A stretch of 34,024 nucleotides of DNA, taken from the NCBI GenBank assembly GCA_017622795.1, contig JAGAQI010000032.1, positions 1 to 34,024 of the forward strand, given 5' to 3'. This DNA is from Lachnospiraceae bacterium (GTDB taxonomy: Bacteria > Bacillota > Clostridia > Lachnospirales > Lachnospiraceae). The first letter of the stretch is position 1. Each line of letters opens with the position of its first letter. Below are positions 12,964-21,380 of this stretch, piece after piece. The notes below the pieces were generated by a model. It had not been told where the DNA came from. It made no database searches and saw nothing but the letters and a program-made list of their open reading frames with translations. The position numbers and the translations under genes were made by a program.

Positions 12964-15297
12964 CTATTTCGCTAACGCCAGGTTCAATACTTCTTCCATT
13001 TTAGATACCGGAATAATTTCCATTCCTGCTGTAATTTCTTCTGAAATCTCATTCAGGTCTGCTTCGTTTTCCTTAGGAATCAGAACCAGTTTTATTCCGG
13101 CCTGTTTTGCAGCCAGCAGTTTTTCCTTCAAACCACCGATTGGAAGCACTTTGCCTCTCAGGGAAATTTCACCGGTCATAGCAACCTCCGCCTTTACCGG
13201 AACTCCCGTTACGGTAGAATAAAATGCCGTTGCCATGGTAATACCTGCAGAAGGACCGTCCTTTGGAACAGCACCCTCCGGCACATGAAGATGAAAATCA
13301 TGCTGCTCGAAGTATTCTTCCGAAACCTGTGCCTGCTCTGCCACCGAGCGTACATAGCTTAGCGCAATCTGGGCAGATTCCTTCATTACTTCACCCAGCT
13401 TACCGGTCAACTGTAAAACACCCTTGCCCGGCATACTGTTTACTTCAATCTGTAAGGTGTCGCCACCTGCTTCCGTCCAGGCAAGTCCACGGACAATGCC
13501 GACTTCTGCCTTCTCGTTTTTCTTGTCCTGACGGTATTTTCTCTTGCCAAGATATTCCGAAGCATTTTTCTTTGTTATTTTTATTCCGGCAAACTCACGG
13601 TTATCCTGTCTTGCCTTTAATACTTCCATTGCTGTTTTACGGCACAACTCGCCAATTTTACGTTCCAGGGAACGCACACCGGCTTCTCTTGTGTATCCGG
13701 AAATTACTTCCCTCAAACCGTCCGCTGAAATCTGCAGCTCCTTTTTGCTGAGACCATGCTTTTCCAGCTGCTTTGGAACCAGATGCTCTTTTGCAATATG
13801 GAACTTTTCATTTTCCGTGTAACTATGGACTTCAATCAGCTCCATACGGTCGAGCAGAGGCTTCGGAATTGTCTGGGTTGAATTTGCCGTACAAATAAAC
13901 AATACTTCAGATAAATCCACCGGAATTTCCACATAATGGTCTGTAAAATGTTTATTCTGTTCCGGATCCAATACTTCCAACAAAGCAGAACCCACATCAC
14001 CCTTAAAATCACTGCTGACTTTATCAATCTCATCCAACAACATCAAAGGATTCTTTACCTTAGAAGACTTTAATGCCTGAATTAAGCGTCCCGGCATAGC
14101 ACCCACATAAGTTCTTCTGTGTCCGCGGATTTCTGCTTCATCCCTGACACCACCGAGGCAGATGCGCACATATTCCTTCTTCAAGGCAGTGGCAACACTT
14201 CTCGCAATGGAGGTTTTACCGGTTCCCGGAGGGCCTACCAGGCAGATAATCGGCGACTGGCCTTTTTCATTCAGTGCACGTACCGCTAAAAATTCCAGCA
14301 CACGTTCCTTTACCTTTTCCAAACCGTAATGATCACGGTTCAGAATCTTTTCCGCTCTGATGATATCCAAATTATCCTTGGTTGCATAATCCCACGGTAA
14401 GGAAAGCAGGGTTTCCACATAGCCTCTTGCCACGGCACTTTCCGACTGACTGCCCAGTACTGTTTTATACCGGTCAATTTCTTTTTTGATTTTCTGCTTT
14501 ACTTCCTCGCTTGCAACAAGTTTTTCTGCTTTTTCATAAAACTCAGGAATCTCGTCACCGGTAGAGCCGTCACCTAATTCACCACGGATAACTTTTAACT
14601 GTTCCCGCAAAACGTAGTCTTTTTGATTTTTATCTACTTTGGCCTTTACCTTAGATTGCAAATCCTTTTTTATCCGGAGGATTTCTATTTCATTGGCAAT
14701 AATAACCATTATTGCCTCATATCGTTCCACAATATGTGTTGCATCCAGAATTTTCTGCTTAGATGTAACTGTCATAGGAATGCTGACTGCCAGTTGATTA
14801 ATCAAAGTATCAACCGTATCCGCGCTCATTAACTGTTTTACTACATCTTTTCCAAACTTATCGTTGATAGAGACATATACCTCTAAAATATCCTTTAAGC
14901 CCCGCAGCATTGCTCTCTGCTCAATTACCGTAAGACTGTCTGCATTCACCTCTTCCGGCATGGAAACCAGGCCTTCCAAATGCGGTTCGGTAGAAACCAG
15001 TTCTTCCAAATATCCTCTGCGAATTCCCGTAGCCAATACCCGGATTTGATTTCCCGGCATTTTAATCATTTGCTTTACGGAAGAAATGGTACCCATCGGA
15101 TATAAATCCACCTGGTTCGGGTCATCGGTTGCTGTATTTTTCTGGGTCACTACCAAAATTTGGCGTCCTTCCCGGAGTGCTACATTAATAGCACTGATAC
15201 TGGACTCCTTTTGTATATCAAAGTGAATCAACATGCCCGGAAGCATCGTAATTCCTTTTAATGCCACCACTGGCATCCGCTGTTTATCTTCACTCAT
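12964..15297 (-). CDS. lon: ATP-dependent protease Lon
   Basis: Lon is a cytosolic hexameric AAA+ serine protease that removes damaged and regulatory proteins. The 777 residues hold the N-terminal substrate domain (about 1-200), a coiled region, the AAA+ module with Walker A GPPGTGKTS near residue 355 and Walker B LMLLDEIDK, and the C-terminal protease with catalytic Ser in PKDGPSAG (near 680) and Lys in GGLKEKL (near 723). The start is placed at ATG 15297 after GAGAGGAAG; an upstream in-frame ATG at 15318 has no ribosome site. Confidence 0.97.
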   Translation of the reverse strand: MSEDKQRMPVVALKGITMLPGMLIHFDIQKESSISAINVALREGRQILVVTQKNTATDDPNQVDLYPMGTISSVKQMIKMPGNQIRVLATGIRRGYLEELVSTEPHLEGLVSMPEEVNADSLTVIEQRAMLRGLKDILEVYVSINDKFGKDVVKQLMSADTVDTLINQLAVSIPMTVTSKQKILDATHIVERYEAIMVIIANEIEILRIKKDLQSKVKAKVDKNQKDYVLREQLKVIRGELGDGSTGDEIPEFYEKAEKLVASEEVKQKIKKEIDRYKTVLGSQSESAVARGYVETLLSLPWDYATKDNLDIIRAEKILNRDHYGLEKVKERVLEFLAVRALNEKGQSPIICLVGPPGTGKTSIARSVATALKKEYVRICLGGVRDEAEIRGHRRTYVGAMPGRLIQALKSSKVKNPLMLLDEIDKVSSDFKGDVGSALLEVLDPEQNKHFTDHYVEIPVDLSEVLFICTANSTQTIPKPLLDRMELIEVHSYTENEKFHIAKEHLVPKQLEKHGLSKKELQISADGLREVISGYTREAGVRSLERKIGELCRKTAMEVLKARQDNREFAGIKITKKNASEYLGKRKYRQDKKNEKAEVGIVRGLAWTEAGGDTLQIEVNSMPGKGVLQLTGKLGEVMKESAQIALSYVRSVAEQAQVSEEYFEQHDFHLHVPEGAVPKDGPSAGITMATAFYSTVTGVPVKAEVAMTGEISLRGKVLPIGGLKEKLLAAKQAGIKLVLIPKENEADLNEISEEITAGMEIIPVSKMEEVLNLALAK

Positions 15298-15332
15298 TGT
15301 TCTCTTCCTCTCTAACATTACAACAAAAGTAA

Positions 15333-15372
15333 ACAGGCTGACATGCGTCCTTGGGATGTTCTGCCAGCCTGT
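15333..15372 (-). terminator. Hairpin between clpX and lon
   Basis: ACAGGCTG (15333-15340) pairs with CAGCCTGT (15365-15372), extended by ACAT/ATGT inside. On the minus strand it is followed by TTTACTTTT. It could be a terminator of clpX, partial or full, or an mRNA processing site between the two protease genes. Confidence 0.6.
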
Positions 15373-15394
15373 ATCAACCTATTTTCTTACTGCT

Positions 15395-16645
15395 TTATCT
15401 TACAAGCAGACTTGGCTGCTCGGTTCCTTCCGCCGACTCTTTTGTAACAATACACTTCAAAATCGACTCATCGGAAGGCATTTGATACATAGTTTCCAAC
15501 AAAGTTTTTTCCATGATGGAGCGAAGACCTCTTGCACCCGTCTTATATTCCAAAGCACGTTTTGCGAAAACGCGTAATGCCTCTTCCTCAAATTCCAATT
15601 CCACGCCATCCAGTTCAAACAGCTTCTGATACTGCTTCGTCAAAGCGTTCTTTGGATCACGCAAAATACTGATAAGCGCTTCTTCATCTAACATATCCAG
15701 TGCCACATGCACAGGAACACGTCCGATAAACTCAGGAATCAGCCCGAATTTCACCAAATCCTGCGGCATAACCTGACGGAACAATTCGCCGATGTTCTTG
15801 TCTTCTTTTTCATACAAGGTTGCTGCAAAACCCATAGACTTTTCGCCGATACGGCTTTCCACGATTTTTTCCAAACCGTCAAAAGCACCGCCGCAGATGA
15901 AAAGAATATTGGTCGTATCAATATGGATAAACTCCTGCTGCGGATGCTTTCTGCCGCCCTGCGGCGGAACAGATGCTACCGTTCCCTCTAAGATTTTTAA
16001 CAACGCCTGCTGTACACCTTCGCCGGATACATCTCTGGTAATAGAGGTGTTTTCAGACTTTCGTGTGATTTTATCAATTTCGTCAATATAGATAATTCCG
16101 TATTCCGCACGCTCAATATCAAAATCAGCTGCCTGAATAATTTTTAACAAAATATTTTCTACGTCTTCACCTACATAACCGGCTTCTGTTAAGGTTGTTG
16201 CGTCTGCAATTGCAAACGGTACATTGAGAAGCTTTGCCAATGTCTGGGCCAGATAGGTTTTACCGGAACCGGTAGGACCCATCATCAAAATATTACTTTT
16301 TTGAAGTTCTACTTCGGATTCTTCCGCAGATAAAACTCTTTTATAATGATTGTAAACGGCTACCGAAAGCACCTTTTTTGCTTCCTCCTGGCCAACTACA
16401 TACTGGTCGAGGAACTCTTTGATTTCCTTCGGCTTCAGCAGATTAATACCCTGTTCCTGTGCATAACCGGTGGTAGATACTTCTTCGGAATCCATATCCT
16501 CTTCATCCATAATTTCAGCGCAAAGTTCAATACAGGCATCACAAATAAATACCCCGTCCATTCCGGCGAGCATCCGGTGCACCTGATCCTGGCGCTTTCC
16601 GCAGAAAGAACAGCAAACCATATTTTTGTCATCTGATTTTGCCAC
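15395..16645 (-). CDS. clpX: ClpX, ATP-binding subunit of ClpXP protease
   Basis: ClpX is an AAA+ unfoldase that feeds proteins into ClpP. The 416 residues show the N-terminal zinc-binding domain (CSFC near 12-15 and CDAC near 35-38), Walker A GPTGSGKT, Walker [10 protein letters not shown], the pore loop GYVGEDVE and the IGF-type ClpP-docking loop region ([13 protein letters not shown]; the tripeptide here reads MGF). The start codon is GTG at 16645 with GGAGGT seven bases upstream; the next in-frame ATG would remove part of the N-terminus. It lies 25 bp after clpP. Confidence 0.96.
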   Translation of the reverse strand: MAKSDDKNMVCCSFCGKRQDQVHRMLAGMDGVFICDACIELCAEIMDEEDMDSEEVSTTGYAQEQGINLLKPKEIKEFLDQYVVGQEEAKKVLSVAVYNHYKRVLSAEESEVELQKSNILMMGPTGSGKTYLAQTLAKLLNVPFAIADATTLTEAGYVGEDVENILLKIIQAADFDIERAEYGIIYIDEIDKITRKSENTSITRDVSGEGVQQALLKILEGTVASVPPQGGRKHPQQEFIHIDTTNILFICGGAFDGLEKIVESRIGEKSMGFAATLYEKEDKNIGELFRQVMPQDLVKFGLIPEFIGRVPVHVALDMLDEEALISILRDPKNALTKQYQKLFELDGVELEFEEEALRVFAKRALEYKTGARGLRSIMEKTLLETMYQMPSDESILKCIVTKESAEGTEQPSLLVR

Positions 16646-16670
16646 TTAAGTTACCTCCGTCTACCCTTGC

Positions 16671-17255
16671 TTATGCTCTTTCCTTTACAATAACATCTAC
16701 CAGACCGTATTCCAACGCCTGCTCTGCAGTCATGTAGTTGTCACGTTCTGTATCAGCTTCAATTACTTCTACCGGCTTACCGGTGTTTGCTGCAAGGATT
16801 TCATTTAATTTCTTTCTTGTTCTTAAAATGTTTTCTGCCGCAATACGGATTTCCGTTGCCTGACCTCTTGCACCGCCCAAAGGCTGATGAATCATAACCT
16901 CGGAATTCGGAAGAATCATTCTTTTACCCTTTGTACCGCCTGCAAGCAGGAAAGCACCCATACTAGCTGCCATACCGATACAAATAGTGGAAACATCACA
17001 TTTGATGAATTGCATGGTATCATAAATAGCCATACCCGCAGTGACAGAACCGCCCGGGCTGTTGATATAAAGATGAATGTCCTTCTTTGGATCTTCTGCC
17101 TCTAAAAACAGCAGCTGTGCCACTACAAGACTTGCAGTAGTATCGTTTACTTCATCTCCGAGAAAAATAATTCTGTCCTTTAATAATCTGGAGTAAATAT
17201 CATAGGAACGTTCACCCTTACTGGTCTGTTCCACAACATAAGGTACAAAACTCAT
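16671..17255 (-). CDS. clpP: ATP-dependent Clp protease proteolytic subunit
   Basis: ClpP forms the 14-subunit proteolytic chamber used by ClpX. The 194 residues contain the catalytic triad in the expected places: Ser in GMAASMGAF (near 97), His in MIHQPLGG (near 122) and Asp in ERDNYMT (near 171). Ribosome site GGAGGT precedes the ATG. It lies between tig and clpX, the classic order. Confidence 0.97.
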   Translation of the reverse strand: MSFVPYVVEQTSKGERSYDIYSRLLKDRIIFLGDEVNDTTASLVVAQLLFLEAEDPKKDIHLYINSPGGSVTAGMAIYDTMQFIKCDVSTICIGMAASMGAFLLAGGTKGKRMILPNSEVMIHQPLGGARGQATEIRIAAENILRTRKKLNEILAANTGKPVEVIEADTERDNYMTAEQALEYGLVDVIVKERA

Positions 17256-17299
17256 ATCGTTAAACCTCCACTAAATTTTTCTTACTATAACGCAAAATG

Positions 17300-17321
17300 C
17301 CCGCCCACTGACGTGGGCAGG
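17300..17321 (-). terminator. Hairpin between tig and clpP
   Basis: On the minus strand CCTGCCCAC and GTGGGCGGG form a nine-pair stem (one G-U) around four bases, followed by CATTTTGCG. The T-run is short, so it may be a partial terminator that lowers clpP expression relative to tig, or a processing site. Confidence 0.5.
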
Positions 17322-17344
17322 ATTTTATTTGCAAAGCTTTTTAA

Positions 17345-18631
17345 TTACTTTTCTACTGCTGCATTTACAACAAGCTCAAGAGCCTTCTGCACTGCAACGT
17401 CTTCAGCCATAGCCTTCTTTTCATCTTCGCCGATAAGTCCCATTAACTTATCAACTTCCATCTGATACATTTCAGCCATGTTAGCGATTTCCTTATCTAC
17501 TTCTTCATCGGAAGCGGTAAGGCCTTCTGCCTTAACAACAGCCTCTAATACGAGTCTGCTCTGGATTCTCTTAAGAGCCTGTGGCTTTAAATTTTCCATG
17601 AAAGTATTCGCGTTCATACCGGTGAACTGGAAGTACTGTTCGATGGAAAGACCCTGTGCCTGGATTCTCTGAGCGAAATCTTCAGCCATCTGAGCTACAG
17701 TGTTCTGAATCATTGGTTCAGGAATGTCCATCTTTGCGCCTTCGATAATCTTGTCTACAACAGCTTCTTCCTTCACTGCCTTGGCATCCTTTTCCTTTCT
17801 TTCAAGGAGTGTTGCCTTTAAATCGTTCTTGTATTCATCTAAAGTATCAAATTCGGAAACATCCTGTGCAAAATCGTCGTCTAATTCAGGAAGTTCCTTT
17901 ACCTTAATGCCGTTTACCTTAACCCTGAACATTGCAGGCTTTCCTGCCAGATCTGCTGCATGGTATTCTGTTGGGAAAGTTACGTTAACTTCTACTTCAT
18001 CACCGATGTTCTTACCGATTAACTGTTCTTCGAAAGTATCGATGAAGGAGTGGGAACCGATTGCAAGGTCATAACCTTCATCCTTACCGCCTGCGAAAGG
18101 AACACCGTCGCAGAAACCTTCGTAGTCGATGTTAGCTAAGTCACCGTCTGCAATTGCTCTGTCGTCTACGGTAATCATTCTGGAATTCTGCTCACGTACT
18201 CTGTTTAATTCAGCTTCTAATTCAGCATCTGTTACTTCTACAGGAGCCTTTTCTACTTCTACACCCTTGTACTGGCCAAGCTCTACTTCCGGCTTAACTG
18301 CAACTTCTGCTGTGAAGATAAAATCCTTACCCTTTTCAATCTGAACAACGTCGATTTCCGGTCTGGATACGATGTCAAGACCACTTTCCTTTGCTGCTTC
18401 TGCATATGCATCCGGAATTAACTCGTTTGCTGCATCTTCATAAAAGATTGCTGCACCGTACATCTTTTCAATAACGCTTCTGGAAGCTTTACCCTTACGG
18501 AAGCCCTGTACGTTAATTTTATTTTTGTTTTTCTGATAAGCCTTTTCACATGCCTTTTCAAATTCTTCTGCACTTACTTCGATTGTAAGCTTTGCCATGT
18601 TCTTTTCGAGATTTTCTACTTTACAGCTCAT
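17345..18631 (-). CDS. tig: Trigger factor
   Basis: A ribosome-bound chaperone and prolyl isomerase that meets new chains at the exit tunnel. The 428 residues show the N-terminal ribosome-binding domain with the signature NVQGFRKGKAS (near 38-48), the FKBP-type isomerase domain (about 150-245, starting GDLANIDYEGFCDG) and the C-terminal helical chaperone arms. Length is normal. AAGGAGG stands before the ATG. It is the first gene of tig-clpP-clpX-lon-engB-yczE. Confidence 0.97.
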   Translation of the reverse strand: MSCKVENLEKNMAKLTIEVSAEEFEKACEKAYQKNKNKINVQGFRKGKASRSVIEKMYGAAIFYEDAANELIPDAYAEAAKESGLDIVSRPEIDVVQIEKGKDFIFTAEVAVKPEVELGQYKGVEVEKAPVEVTDAELEAELNRVREQNSRMITVDDRAIADGDLANIDYEGFCDGVPFAGGKDEGYDLAIGSHSFIDTFEEQLIGKNIGDEVEVNVTFPTEYHAADLAGKPAMFRVKVNGIKVKELPELDDDFAQDVSEFDTLDEYKNDLKATLLERKEKDAKAVKEEAVVDKIIEGAKMDIPEPMIQNTVAQMAEDFAQRIQAQGLSIEQYFQFTGMNANTFMENLKPQALKRIQSRLVLEAVVKAEGLTASDEEVDKEIANMAEMYQMEVDKLMGLIGEDEKKAMAEDVAVQKALELVVNAAVEK

Positions 18632-18697
18632 TAATATATTTCCTCCTTAAACCTTTGGCAGGCACTATTTTTCGCACACCTACCCACAATAGCCTAT

Positions 18698-18703
18698 AGT
18701 ATA
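18698..18703 (-). promoter_or_regulatory. Possible tig promoter (-10)
   Basis: Minus strand TGCTATACT gives an extended -10 (TATACT at 18703-18698) about 65 bp before the tig start. No clear -35 is present (TGGTAA at an 18-bp spacer). No CtsR or CIRCE operator is visible between this site and tig. Confidence 0.45.
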
Positions 18704-18738
18704 GCATATCTTTTTTCAAATTACCAGTACTTTTTTTA

Positions 18739-19830
18739 CTAACCGATTCTTGTAATTCGGTTCCGGGCACTTTGAGAACTTCTGACACAATTTCTTCCGT
18801 CCTGTTTTGCCTGATACAATGCCCGGTCTGCCCTGCCGTAAAGTCCCTGCAGAGTGGTATCTTCCGTGGCATATCTGACATCCATGCCGACACTTACCGT
18901 AACAACGGCACCGCCTGCGGTTCCTTTGGATATTTGCATATTTTCTACATCTTTTCTGATTTGTTCTGCCAGTTCATGAGCCTCCTGCACACTGCGGCCA
19001 CGCATAAATACCAGGAATTCTTCTCCGCCAATACGGGCTGCAATGCCATAGCCCCGTACCGTTTCTGCAATACGCTGCGCTACCTTTCGGATACAAACAT
19101 CGCCCTGTACATGACCGAATCGGTCATTATATGCCTTAAACAAATCAATGTCGATTACAAATGCCGCCACTGTTTCCTGACGATTAATGCTTGCCTGCCA
19201 GGAATCTTCTACTTTACGCTCTAAGCCGCGGCGGTTCATAAGGCCGGTCATAGGGTCATGTTCGGATTCGTACATTTCGCGGCGGAGTTTTTTCTCTTCT
19301 AAAAGGAAGTTCTTCTTTGTCGTATAAAAATCTCTGGAAATAGCAAAGGCAAACAAGTGGACACCTGCCAAAAACAACAACTGGCCAACCGGCAGTTCTG
19401 TTGCACCGCTTTTTACTACCAATGCCATATAGCATACCAGTTCTCCCAGTGCCATAATAATATAACGGTCTAACGGCAACAACACCATATAGGCTGCCAG
19501 TACAACTACCGTATAATAAAACAGAATATTCGTCTGGGCAATATACACAAAAAACAGATGGAAGGCTGTAAGATACGCCAATACCACCATGTCATAATAC
19601 TGCTTCATTTTGTTTTTTACTACCTGATGAAATAAATAAGCAAATGCTCCGGAACCAACAGAAAAAAAAGCTCCCGGAATCATGTAGGCTGTTGCAAATT
19701 CCGCATCAACCAAAGATAAAACCAAGAGAACCGGAAAAACAGCAACCGAAAGTAACGCTGCAAAGAAACAGCGTTTTGCATTTGCCTGACCAAAAATCTG
19801 ATTTATTTTATCTTTTCGTGTTCTACTCAT
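18739..19830 (-). CDS. Membrane diguanylate cyclase (GGDEF domain)
   Basis: The enzyme joins two GTP to make cyclic di-GMP. The N-terminal 170 residues form about six membrane segments without a recognised sensor domain. The GGDEF domain runs from about 193 (DPMTGLMNRRGLE) to the end, with an intact active site GGEEF near residue 268. The usual inhibitory I-site, RxxD five residues before GGEEF, reads RGYG, so the Asp is missing and product feedback is probably lost. GGAGA precedes the ATG at 19830. It is divergent from the symporter gene, and a DnaA-box cluster lies between them. Confidence 0.93.
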   Translation of the reverse strand: MSRTRKDKINQIFGQANAKRCFFAALLSVAVFPVLLVLSLVDAEFATAYMIPGAFFSVGSGAFAYLFHQVVKNKMKQYYDMVVLAYLTAFHLFFVYIAQTNILFYYTVVVLAAYMVLLPLDRYIIMALGELVCYMALVVKSGATELPVGQLLFLAGVHLFAFAISRDFYTTKKNFLLEEKKLRREMYESEHDPMTGLMNRRGLERKVEDSWQASINRQETVAAFVIDIDLFKAYNDRFGHVQGDVCIRKVAQRIAETVRGYGIAARIGGEEFLVFMRGRSVQEAHELAEQIRKDVENMQISKGTAGGAVVTVSVGMDVRYATEDTTLQGLYGRADRALYQAKQDGRNCVRSSQSARNRITRIG

Positions 19831-19947
19831 ATAGACTCTCCATTGTAAAATAACTGTTTACATACAAAAATCATAACACAATTTAACTTTTTATACAAGA
19901 AGAAATTGCAGAATCCGCAGAAAATAGTCGTTCTACATTTGTCGCAC

Positions 19948-20019
19948 TTATTCACATATTTTTCAAGTTATCCACATATAAATGTGGATGAATGATACTA
20001 TTAAGGAAAGTTATCCACA
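19948..20019. promoter_or_regulatory. Cluster of four DnaA-box-like sites
   Basis: Two perfect consensus boxes TTATCCACA lie at 19968-19976 and 20011-20019. TTATTCACA (one mismatch) lies at 19948-19956, and an inverted TGTGGATGA (one mismatch to TGTGGATAA) at 19983-19991. The middle pair also forms a perfect palindrome ATCCACAT-ATAA-ATGTGGAT (19970-19989). The last box overlaps the probable start codon of the symporter gene. No dnaA, dnaN or recF gene is nearby. It may be a DnaA titration or regulatory site. Confidence 0.6.
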
Positions 20020-21344
20020 TGTCGTTCCTTTGCCCTATTCTTCAAACAGTAAACAGTGTTTTCTGGAATGGACCGTTACTTCTCTTTCTGTTGTTTACCC
20101 ATTTGTATTTCACCAAAAAAACCGGATTTGTGCAGAGGATGTTGCCAAAGGCACTGCGCCTGTCCGTTTCTGTACCATCGGATTCTGCCGACACCTCTAA
20201 ACCGGCAGGACTGGGCGCTTTTGCTTCCCTGGCTACAACCCTGGCTGCAACCCTTGGTACCGGCAACATCATCGGTCTTTCTACAGCTGTAGCCTTAGGC
20301 GGTCCCGGTGCTGTTTTCTGGTGCTGGGTTACCGGTTTCCTGGGTATGGCGACCTCCTATACAGAATGTTTTCTGAGTCTAAAATTCCGGGAAACACGCG
20401 CCGACGGAAGTTTCTGCGGCGGTCCTATGTATTTGCTGAGGAATCAGCTGCACCGGCCAAAAACTGCCCGGTTCTATGCCTATTTGCTTTTAGCTTCCGC
20501 CTTTTGTGTCGGATGCTCCACCCAAAGCCGTGCCGTAACAGAAACCCTGCATACCCTTTTTGACCTGCCGGAATTTCCTGTCGGTGTATGCCTTGCTCTG
20601 GTGATTACCATAGCACTGCTTGGAGGGATTACAGGTATAGGAACTTTATGCAGCTTTTTGGTTCCATTCATGGGCGGATTTTTCCTGCTTTCCTGCATCA
20701 TTTTACTGTTTCTCTTAAGAAACCAGGTATTAGATGCCTTAAAGCTCATCCTAAGCTCTGCCTTTTCCTTTTCTTCGGTAACCGGCGGACTTCTTGGCAG
20801 TTCTTTCCTTCTTGCGGCAAGGCAGGGCATCGCAAGGGGATTATTTACCAATGAAGCGGGACTTGGTTCTGCTCCGGTTGCTGCCGCAAACAGCAGCGGC
20901 AGCTCAAAAGAACAGGCTCTGGTTCTGATGAGTGCCACCTTTTGGGATACTGTGGTTATGTGCGGTATTACCGGTCTTGTTATCGTCTGTGCAGGTCTGG
21001 CTGTTCCCGGGCTGTTTGATGGCTATGCTCCCGGCGACTATACTCTTGCCGCTTTTACCCTGCTTCCCTTTGCCGGAGATAAACTGCTTGGCATTGCCAT
21101 TGTACTCTTTGCCGTAGCCACACTGCTTGGATGGTGTTTCTTTGGCGAAAAAGCGGTAGAATTCCTGTTTGGCGCCAATCAGATTACTTATTACCGCTTT
21201 TTATACTGTCTGATGGTATTTTTCGGTTCCCAGATGACCATGAATCTGGTATGGGAGCTCAGCGATTTATTTAACGGGCTGATGTTTGTTACCAACGTCT
21301 TCTGCATCTTCTTATTGAGAAAAAATATAGAGAGGCCGTCATGA
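20019..21344 (+). CDS. Sodium:alanine/glycine symporter family protein (AGCS)
   Basis: A membrane carrier of about 10-11 segments that takes up alanine or glycine with sodium. Family marks are the N-terminal PLLLFLLFTHLYFTKKTGF stretch, GTGNIIGL near residue 85, ALGGPGAVFWCWVTGFLGM after it, CGGPMYLL, and GLGSAPVAAANS. The 441 residues fit the family. Two in-frame starts exist: ATG 19992 has no ribosome site, ATG 20019 has AAGGA eleven bases upstream and gives an N-terminus like that of relatives, so it is preferred. A DnaA-like box overlaps this start. The gene ends 37 bp before the stop of the convergent surface-protein gene. Substrate choice cannot be read from the sequence. Confidence 0.88.
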   Translation: MSFLCPILQTVNSVFWNGPLLLFLLFTHLYFTKKTGFVQRMLPKALRLSVSVPSDSADTSKPAGLGAFASLATTLAATLGTGNIIGLSTAVALGGPGAVFWCWVTGFLGMATSYTECFLSLKFRETRADGSFCGGPMYLLRNQLHRPKTARFYAYLLLASAFCVGCSTQSRAVTETLHTLFDLPEFPVGVCLALVITIALLGGITGIGTLCSFLVPFMGGFFLLSCIILLFLLRNQVLDALKLILSSAFSFSSVTGGLLGSSFLLAARQGIARGLFTNEAGLGSAPVAAANSSGSSKEQALVLMSATFWDTVVMCGITGLVIVCAGLAVPGLFDGYAPGDYTLAAFTLLPFAGDKLLGIAIVLFAVATLLGWCFFGEKAVEFLFGANQITYYRFLYCLMVFFGSQMTMNLVWELSDLFNGLMFVTNVFCIFLLRKNIERPS

Positions 21345-21368
21345 TTTTTTCTACCAAACAGCCTCTCT
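21329..21368. terminator. Terminator between the symporter and surface-protein genes
   Basis: AGAGAGGC (21329-21336) pairs with GCCTCTCT (21361-21368) around 24 bases. On the minus strand it is followed by ATATTTTTTC, which suits the surface-protein gene; the stem overlaps the end of the symporter gene. On the plus strand the trailing sequence is GTTATTATTT. Confidence 0.6.
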
Positions 21369-21380
21369 GTTATTATTTCA

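Noticed and set aside
19948-20019. Chromosomal origin oriC
   Set aside because: DnaA-like boxes are present, but dnaA, dnaN and other origin genes are absent and no DnaA-trio or long AT-rich unwinding region is clear.
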